Assembly (NCBI GenBank): GCA_900314685.1
Contig: OMWE01000018.1
Span: forward strand, 1-64,000
Origin: an uncultured Actinomycetes bacterium
GTDB taxonomy: Bacteria > Actinomycetota > Coriobacteriia > Coriobacteriales > Atopobiaceae
Length of the DNA: 64,000 bases
Reading direction: 5' to 3'
How positions within the stretch are numbered: the stretch's first letter is position 1; each line of letters opens with the position of its first letter. The position numbers and the translations under genes are program-made. This document shows positions 63,273-64,000 of this stretch, piece by piece. A model generated the notes under the pieces. The model was not told the origin of the DNA. It searched no databases and saw only the letters and a list, made by a program, of their open reading frames with translations.

Positions 63273-64000
63273 ATGACCACCACCAGGGACCTGGTCCTTT
63301 ACAAAAGACCCGCCGGGTACATCCCGCGCGTCGCCGCCGTGCACGACCTGTGCGGCTACGGCACCTGCTCGCTGGGCGTCGCGATTCCCGTGCTCTCCGC
63401 CGGCGGCTGCGATGTGTGCACTGTGCCTACCTCGCTTTTTTCGGCCACGACGTACTTTCCGCACTTCTACGTGCACGACACCACGCCCATCCTCCCCGAC
63501 TACCTCGACGCCTGGCAGCAGGTCGACGTCGCCCTCGACGCGATCTACTCCGGCTTTCTCGGATCGGCCGACCAGGTCGCGATCATCCAGCGCCTGTACG
63601 ACGAGTACCCGACCGCCCTGCGCTGCGTCGACCCCGTGATGGGCGACGCGGGCAAGAAGTACCCCACCTACACGGACGAGATGTGTGAGGCCACAAAAGG
63701 CCTGGTCAGCGGTGCCGACCTCCTGCTCCCCAATCTGACCGAGGCCTCAATCCTCACCGGCATCGGCTACGTGGGCCAGGACGTCTCGCCCGAGTACGTC
63801 CGCACGATCGCGGACGCCCTGCTCGAGATGGGTGCGCGGACGGTCGTGCTCAAGGGCATCGCGCGCGGCGACGGCCTGATCCGCAACTACGTGATCGGCC
63901 GCGATATCGAGGGCGACGAGGTCACGGGCGAGGAGCTGCCCTTCTTGCTCGGCGGCACCGGCGACCTCTACGCGTCCGGCCTGCTCGCAGCCGTGATGAC
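63273..64000 (+). CDS. Pyridoxal/pyridoxamine kinase-like protein (partial, runs off the window)
   Basis: At least 242 residues from the ATG at 63273, behind AAGGGAA. The ribokinase-fold signature of the PdxY/PdxK family is clear: RVAAVHDLCGYGTCSLGVAI, IYSGFLGSADQVAII, CVDPVMGDAGKKYPTY and LLLPNLTEASILTG. The catalytic end motif LLGGTGDLYASGLLAA places the Asp in GTGD. It phosphorylates pyridoxal (or a related B6 vitamer) with ATP for cofactor salvage. About 50 residues are probably missing at the C terminus. Confidence 0.9.
   Translation, partial: MTTTRDLVLYKRPAGYIPRVAAVHDLCGYGTCSLGVAIPVLSAGGCDVCTVPTSLFSATTYFPHFYVHDTTPILPDYLDAWQQVDVALDAIYSGFLGSADQVAIIQRLYDEYPTALRCVDPVMGDAGKKYPTYTDEMCEATKGLVSGADLLLPNLTEASILTGIGYVGQDVSPEYVRTIADALLEMGARTVVLKGIARGDGLIRNYVIGRDIEGDEVTGEELPFLLGGTGDLYASGLLAAVM

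Overview
The window is GC-rich DNA from an anaerobic actinobacterium. Gene content points to the class Coriobacteriia, most like Collinsella or a relative. The pointers are an ATP- and PTS-linked fermentative gene set, carbamate kinase, LPXTG pilin-like proteins with FctA-type repeats, a LytTR/GHKL two-component pair, a split PurH (formyltransferase plus PurO-type cyclohydrolase) and AGGAGG-type ribosome binding sites. This assignment is inference from gene content; no rRNA is present. Nearly every long frame opposite the real genes is a shadow caused by GC-rich codon use.

Layout. 1-4.3 kb: housekeeping and hypothetical genes (acidic-tail protein, CorC-type membrane protein, GNAT). 4.3-6.1 kb: an IS110-family element. 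6.1-8.4 kb: carbamate kinase and a HAD phosphatase. 8.5-18.9 kb: a carbohydrate locus with a galactitol-type PTS (IIA, IIB, IIC), a class II aldolase, a membrane protein, DhaK, DhaL and a DhaK-DhaL fusion. It is bounded by a histidine phosphatase and a PRD/PTS-domain regulator. An intact ISL3-family element (18,994-20,448) with an 8-bp target duplication sits just upstream of that regulator. 20.6-22.5 kb: the last two steps of IMP synthesis as two separate genes. 23.4-25.1 kb: glutamyl-Q tRNA(Asp) synthetase, one tRNA-Ser and two identical tRNA-Arg genes. 25.8-29.4 kb: an EF-G-like GTPase and a 23S rRNA/tRNA uracil methyltransferase.

29.4-45.8 kb is an accessory surface-structure region. It has three LPXTG-type proteins (one out of frame at a poly-G tract, one broken by a frameshift), an Xre-type membrane regulator, and a LytTR response regulator with a GHKL sensor kinase. 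The pilin-like genes at 34.5-36.2 kb and 36.5-43.4 kb share a precise direct-repeat-plus-promoter layout, so the LytTR pair probably controls both. The first LPXTG gene is bracketed on both sides by arrays of long-stem hairpin repeats whose arm sequence differs between arrays but is kept self-complementary within each. A third, different hairpin array lies at 46.0-46.25 kb.

46.3-53.7 kb: an LDH-type 2-hydroxyacid dehydrogenase and a five-gene oligopeptide ABC transporter. 54.1-57.3 kb: purE, a class B sortase, purM and purN on one strand; the sortase could anchor or polymerise the LPXTG proteins, though no direct link is visible. 57.5-62.6 kb: an AAA ATPase with a nuclease-like C terminus behind a palindromic promoter, then an SPFH/zinc-ribbon pair. 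The window ends with tRNA-Leu and the start of a pyridoxal-kinase-like gene.

Most notable observations: the hairpin arrays flanking the LPXTG gene, two C9/G9 tracts placed to switch a surface protein and its neighbouring regulator, the shared LytTR-type promoter architecture, the frameshifted giant pilin, and the DhaK/DhaL/PTS/aldolase pathway of unknown substrate.
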